Positions 60,826 through 64,000 of a stretch of DNA of 64,000 nucleotides are shown here, piece after piece. The translations under genes and the position numbers were made by a program. The number at the start of each line of letters is the position of its first letter. Within the stretch, counting starts at the first letter, position 1. Source of the stretch: Flavobacteriales bacterium UBA6693 (GTDB taxonomy: Bacteria; Bacteroidota; Bacteroidia; Flavobacteriales; Weeksellaceae); NCBI GenBank assembly GCA_002454815.1, contig DKJL01000010.1:262054-326053 (forward strand), in the 5' to 3' direction. The notes beneath the pieces are model-generated. The model was not told the DNA's origin and ran no database searches. It was given only the letters and a program-made list of their open reading frames with translations.

Positions 60826-61758
60826 CTAAAGGATGAGGAGTAAACTTCCGACGCTGATCGTAATCCATAAAATCAAAGCCAGCAGTAGCGGTTTCCAGCT
60901 GATGGTTTTTAAGGTTTGGATGGAAATTGTAGATCCGATCAGAAAAAGCGTTAGATTTAAGCCCGACTTCGCACCCGCCGTGGCGATTTGGCTAAAACCG
61001 TCGAAAACTGGAAAGTAGGTGTTCAGTAAAATTGCGATAATAAAATAACCGATAAACCATGGAATTTTCACTTTTGTTCCTTTTGTTTTAAATAAAAACA
61101 TGGTCAGCAGAGACATTGGAATGATCCATAAAGCCCGGGAAAGTTTTACCGTCGTGGCGATTTTCAGTGCGACATCGCCATATTTATTCGCGGCGCCGAC
61201 AACAGAACTTGTATCGTGAATCCCGATTGCGCACCAAAGGCCAAATTGCTCTTGAGTCATATTTAATAAATGTCCGATCGCTGGATAAATAAACAACGCA
61301 ACAGAATTAAGCGTGAAAACAATTGCCAGCGCCAAAGAAATCTGTTTCGTGCTGGGTTTGATAATCGGCGTCACAGCGGCAATTGCGCTGCCGCCACAGA
61401 TCGCCGTTCCGACGGACAGCAAATAGGCGAGTGCTTGCTCTAGTTTTAGAAATTTTCCCAGCAGATAACCTAAGACCATCACCATTGTAATACTCATGAT
61501 TGTTAAGGTAATACCGGTTCTGCCGGCCTGCATTGCTTCGTCCAGCTTCAGCCCGAATCCCAGACCGACAATGGAGATCTGCAGTAAAAGGTGGATGTAG
61601 CGATGCACATTATGCTCATAAGGATTTCCAATTAGAATGGTAAACGCAATACCCACAGCAAGCGCTATCGGCGATGTAGCAAAGGGTGACACACAAAATA
61701 AAACGAGCATAAAAAACAGTACTTTTCGGAGCATGCTTTTATCTAAAGAGGTCTGCAT
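60826..61758 (-). CDS. yeiH: YeiH family putative sulfate exporter
   Basis: Protein of 310 residues with about ten transmembrane helices and the conserved YeiH blocks GLGFGLKLDEAMQAGRTGI and VGTAICGGSAIAAVTPII, plus GIHDTSSVVGAA. YeiH is a UPF0324 membrane protein; an adjacent LysR regulator matches the yeiE/yeiH layout in enterobacteria, where YeiE responds to sulfite. Substrate in this organism is inferred only. Start 61758 is chosen because the longer ORF begins in the upstream spacer. Confidence 0.87.
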   Translation of the reverse strand: MQTSLDKSMLRKVLFFMLVLFCVSPFATSPIALAVGIAFTILIGNPYEHNVHRYIHLLLQISIVGLGFGLKLDEAMQAGRTGITLTIMSITMVMVLGYLLGKFLKLEQALAYLLSVGTAICGGSAIAAVTPIIKPSTKQISLALAIVFTLNSVALFIYPAIGHLLNMTQEQFGLWCAIGIHDTSSVVGAANKYGDVALKIATTVKLSRALWIIPMSLLTMFLFKTKGTKVKIPWFIGYFIIAILLNTYFPVFDGFSQIATAGAKSGLNLTLFLIGSTISIQTLKTISWKPLLLALILWITISVGSLLLIL

Positions 61759-61837
61759 AATGAGAATGATTTTCAGTTGCAAATATCCGATGATCATTAT
61801 TCAAAAATGGAACACAATTTATTAGAGGCTATAACCT

Positions 61838-62719
61838 TTAGTTATACAGAGCAAATTTTTTAAAGAGCTGCACCAGCTCGGCTTGCTCTCCTTTTAAAGT
61901 AATCAGCTGAAAATCCCGCTCCAGGGAAAAAGCTTCCATTTCGACGACAGTCAATTGATTGTTTTTGAGTTCGTTCCGCACGCAGTTAATGGATAAAAAA
62001 GCCATTGCGTCGGAATGTAAAAGATAATTCTTGATGCTTTCGCTGCTGTCCAACTGCATCACAACAGAAATGTCTTGTAGCTGGACGCCGGAATTTTTCA
62101 ACTCACTTTCAATAAATTCCTGCGTACCGGAGCCGGGCTCGCGCATGATGAAATCTACTTTATAAAGATCTTTTAAACCAAATTGTTTGCACAGCTGCGC
62201 ATGAGTTGTTTTGGCTACCAGCACAATTTCATCCCGGCCAAAGTTAGAGTAATCAAAAAGTGAAGAGCGGGATTCTCCTTCAATAATTCCCAAGTCTATC
62301 TGTCCGTTTTTCAGTAATTTGGTGATTTTTTCCGTGTTGCCCGTCATCAGTTCAATCCTGATATCCGGATGGGAAGCGTGGAATTTTGCTAAGATTTCCG
62401 GCAGTACGTATTGCGCAATGGTGGTGCTTGCCCCGAGTTTTAACTGACCTTTTTCCTGCCCATTCATCTTGAAAAGGTCAAATTCTAAATCCCGCTGTAA
62501 AAGGCGCATTTTTTCCGCATATTTTACCAGTCTTTCGCCGCTACCCGTCAACTGAATAGTAGTTCCGTTGCGGTGAAATAACTTGGTATGCAACTGATTT
62601 TCAAGCTCTTTGATGTGTTTCGTTACCGCGGGCTGCGATACATTAAGCTCCTCGGCGGCCTTGGTAAAACTGAGCCGGCGGGCCACAGTATGGAAAACTT
62701 TCAGGCGATAATCAAACAT
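61838..62719 (-). CDS. LysR family transcriptional regulator (YeiE-like)
   Basis: Protein of 293 residues. N-terminal LysR helix-turn-helix (FHTVARRLSFTKAAEELNVSQPAVTKHIKELE region) and C-terminal periplasmic-binding-like effector domain with GASTTIAQYVLPEIL and FIMREPGSGTQEFIE, the latter typical of the CysB/CbbR-like branch. Located upstream of yeiH on the same strand; the sulfite or sulfate-related effector is suggested only by YeiE homology. Confidence 0.9.
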   Translation of the reverse strand: MFDYRLKVFHTVARRLSFTKAAEELNVSQPAVTKHIKELENQLHTKLFHRNGTTIQLTGSGERLVKYAEKMRLLQRDLEFDLFKMNGQEKGQLKLGASTTIAQYVLPEILAKFHASHPDIRIELMTGNTEKITKLLKNGQIDLGIIEGESRSSLFDYSNFGRDEIVLVAKTTHAQLCKQFGLKDLYKVDFIMREPGSGTQEFIESELKNSGVQLQDISVVMQLDSSESIKNYLLHSDAMAFLSINCVRNELKNNQLTVVEMEAFSLERDFQLITLKGEQAELVQLFKKFALYN

Positions 62720-62751
62720 TTTTTACTTTTATTTAAATAAATGCTCCATCA

Positions 62752-62961
62752 TCATTCTTTCGTCAGTGCAGATCCTTTGTGTGCAGCAATATGATCGGTT
62801 TTGCTACTCTTGATTTCGTATTGCGGCTCATCTCTGCTCGCCCGGTGCGTGTGGCCTTTATAGTCGAAATCTGCTTCATGAATTTTGATGATCGTACCGG
62901 AAACGCGTCCGGCTTCTGAATTCCAACTTACTTTATCACCTTTCTTAAATTTCTTTTCCAT
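62752..62961 (-). CDS. DUF2945 (TUDOR-like) protein
   Basis: Protein of 69 residues: FKKGDKVSWNSEAGRVSGTI, then HTHRASRDEPQYEIKSSKTD. This matches the small DUF2945/HVA1 TUDOR-like domain. Function unknown. On the same strand as DUF488 upstream, with a gap of 26 bases. Confidence 0.85.
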   Translation of the reverse strand: MEKKFKKGDKVSWNSEAGRVSGTIIKIHEADFDYKGHTHRASRDEPQYEIKSSKTDHIAAHKGSALTKE

Positions 62962-62987
62962 CGCTGATCTTTTTTAATATTTAAATT

Positions 62988-63518
62988 TTATTCCGAATAA
63001 AAAACCTGATCGCCCACCACTTTCGCGGGCGAAGTGTACGGATGTTCCTGCGCTTTTCCTTGGGCCATAATATGCAAAACTTCCCAGCCTTTTGCTTTAA
63101 AATAATCTGCCACCATGGAGCGGTGACAGCGCCACCAGACAGCTTCCGAGCACATCATTGCTGTTGGCTTTTCTCGGGCCATAGCGGCTAATTTTTCCGC
63201 GCCGGCCGCAAACTCAGGCGTTTCCATATAATCTGCATAGGCTTGAAAAGATTTATTTCGCCAAACCGTATTGGTCGATTTTGTGGCACCTTTTCTACGC
63301 CCGCCCAGAGCTTCCAGATATTTATATTCAATTCCGTTTTCCAGAAGTGAAGTTGCCAGCGCATCCTGATCGAACTGCGGAAACTTGCGTGAGCCGGGCA
63401 TCTTGCGGACGTCTGCGAGAATTTTAATATTGAAGGAAAACAATAATTCCAGGAATTCTTCTAAACTCCGGGTGGAATGTCCGATGGTATAAAGGGTAGG
63501 TCTGTTTTCTGAAATCAT
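62988..63518 (-). CDS. DUF488 domain-containing protein
   Basis: Protein of 176 residues. DUF488 hallmarks TIGHSTRSLEEFL, ILADVRKMPGSRKFPQFD, ALGGRRKG and CSEAVWWRCHRSMVADYF are all present. The conserved Cys and His-Arg pair look enzymatic, but the function is unknown. No signal peptide. Confidence 0.88.
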   Translation of the reverse strand: MISENRPTLYTIGHSTRSLEEFLELLFSFNIKILADVRKMPGSRKFPQFDQDALATSLLENGIEYKYLEALGGRRKGATKSTNTVWRNKSFQAYADYMETPEFAAGAEKLAAMAREKPTAMMCSEAVWWRCHRSMVADYFKAKGWEVLHIMAQGKAQEHPYTSPAKVVGDQVFYSE

Positions 63519-63588
63519 GGGTTTGCAGACGTTAATTGTGACATCGGATTTACATCAAATACAGTTCCGCTTCATTTACAGCAAAAAA

Positions 63589-63613
63589 AATCCGCCCAAA
63601 TAGTCGGCGGATT
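63589..63613 (-). terminator. Terminator after transketolase gene
   Basis: On the minus strand, AATCCGCC / GGCGGATT stem followed by a T-run. Confidence 0.8.
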
Positions 63614-63633
63614 ATAAATTAAGTGGAAGGAAA

Positions 63634-64000
63634 TTATCTTTCCATGACTCTCTTCACTGCTTTTTGCACAGCGTCGGAATCGATCTCATATTTTTTCATT
63701 AATTCTGCGGGCGTTGCCGATTCTCCAAAAGTATCATTCACGGCAACATATTCCTGAACAGTCGGACGCGTGCGCGACAGGAAGCCGGCTACAGATTCGC
63801 CCAAACCACCAAGGTAATTGTGCTCTTCTGCCGTAACGATGCGTCCGGTTTTTTCCACGGATTTCAAAATAATTTCCTCGTCCAGCGGCTTGATTGTATG
63901 AATATTGATTACTTCACAGGAGATCCCTTCTTTTTCCAGCGCTTCCGCAGCTACGAGAGCTTCCCAGACGAGGTGTCCTGTGGCAACAATAGTGACGTCA
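63634..64000 (-). CDS. transketolase, C-terminal part (5' truncated by window edge)
   Basis: The frame is open from the window edge to stop 63634, giving the last ~121 residues. They match the end of a transketolase C-terminal (pyrimidine-domain/C-domain) subunit: TIVATGHLVWEAL, VINIHTIKPLDEEI, KTGRIVTAEEHNYLGGLGESVAG. Transketolase moves two-carbon units in the pentose phosphate pathway; the thiamine-diphosphate site lies upstream. A terminator follows. In Bacteroidota this half is often encoded as a separate subunit, so the N-terminal half may be the next gene beyond the window. Confidence 0.88.
   Translation of the reverse strand, partial: DVTIVATGHLVWEALVAAEALEKEGISCEVINIHTIKPLDEEIILKSVEKTGRIVTAEEHNYLGGLGESVAGFLSRTRPTVQEYVAVNDTFGESATPAELMKKYEIDSDAVQKAVKRVMER

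Noticed and set aside
1..64000. CRISPR array, prophage, transposon or defence system
   Set aside because: No tandem repeat-spacer structure, integrase, transposase, phage structural or recognised defence gene was found on either strand.

Overview
The window is chromosomal DNA from a Bacteroidota bacterium, most likely a flavobacterium of the Chryseobacterium/Kaistella group (Weeksellaceae). The evidence is a gliding/type IX secretion (T9SS) set (porZ, gldK-gldL-gldM-gldN), DUF4270 and TamB-like envelope proteins, many lipoproteins, and promoters with the Bacteroidota -7 element TAnnTTTG. Shine-Dalgarno sites are largely absent. I saw no prophage, insertion sequence, CRISPR array or defence island; this is core genome broken up by diverged GC-rich intergenic repeats.

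Layout. 1-1.5 kb: the 3' end of an M13 peptidase gene, a repeat and an alpha/beta hydrolase. 1.6-8.1 kb (minus strand): a tyrosine/homogentisate degradation block (hmgA, a CoA-transferase gene, hppD, a small secreted protein, fahA, a flavin-reductase-like gene); no maleylacetoacetate isomerase is present. 8.2-10.6 kb (minus): CoA-type NUDIX, PlsC-like acyltransferase, DUF6438 lipoprotein and an unknown. 10.7-15 kb: a retropepsin-like/PDZ protein, mgtE plus a BtuF-like protein, and dapA. 15.1-19.8 kb (plus): a 5'-nucleotidase encoded as two genes in reversed domain order, then porZ and recO. 19.9-22.1 kb: a lipoprotein, an S4 protein, aroK, and a Lys-Leu-Lys tRNA cluster. 22.1-27.4 kb: panC diverging from a degenerate GT5 protein, DUF4270 and glmS.

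27.5-33.5 kb (plus): gldKLMN and an FAD oxidoreductase. 33.6-39.2 kb (minus): zinc alcohol dehydrogenase, SPFH protein, a double-MliC lipoprotein, a poorly coding stretch, pirin, and an AraC regulator with a perfect palindrome 4 bases before its start codon. 39.3-43.6 kb (plus): a Cys-rich copper-binding protein, an NTF2-like protein, a butanediol-dehydrogenase-type gene broken by one stop codon, a TRIC-family channel and codA. 43.9-49.3 kb (minus): MFS transporter, FUSC protein, tRNA-Ser and ansA. 49.7-57 kb: trmH, rsmE, and tsaD divergent from a very long tamB-like gene with only 4 bases between the start codons. 57.1-59.3 kb: an Lrp/AsnC regulator, a small membrane protein, and an Rrf2 regulator next to ric, with a perfect inverted repeat at the ric promoter. 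59.4-64 kb (minus): a ClC protein lacking the usual gating glutamate, a YeiH/LysR pair, DUF2945, DUF488 and the end of a transketolase gene.

No obvious new multi-gene system was found. The best leads are the Rrf2/ric operator, the overlapping tsaD/tamB control region with other candidate leaderless genes, the intergenic repeat family, the interrupted dehydrogenase, and several proteins whose catalytic or gating residues are missing.
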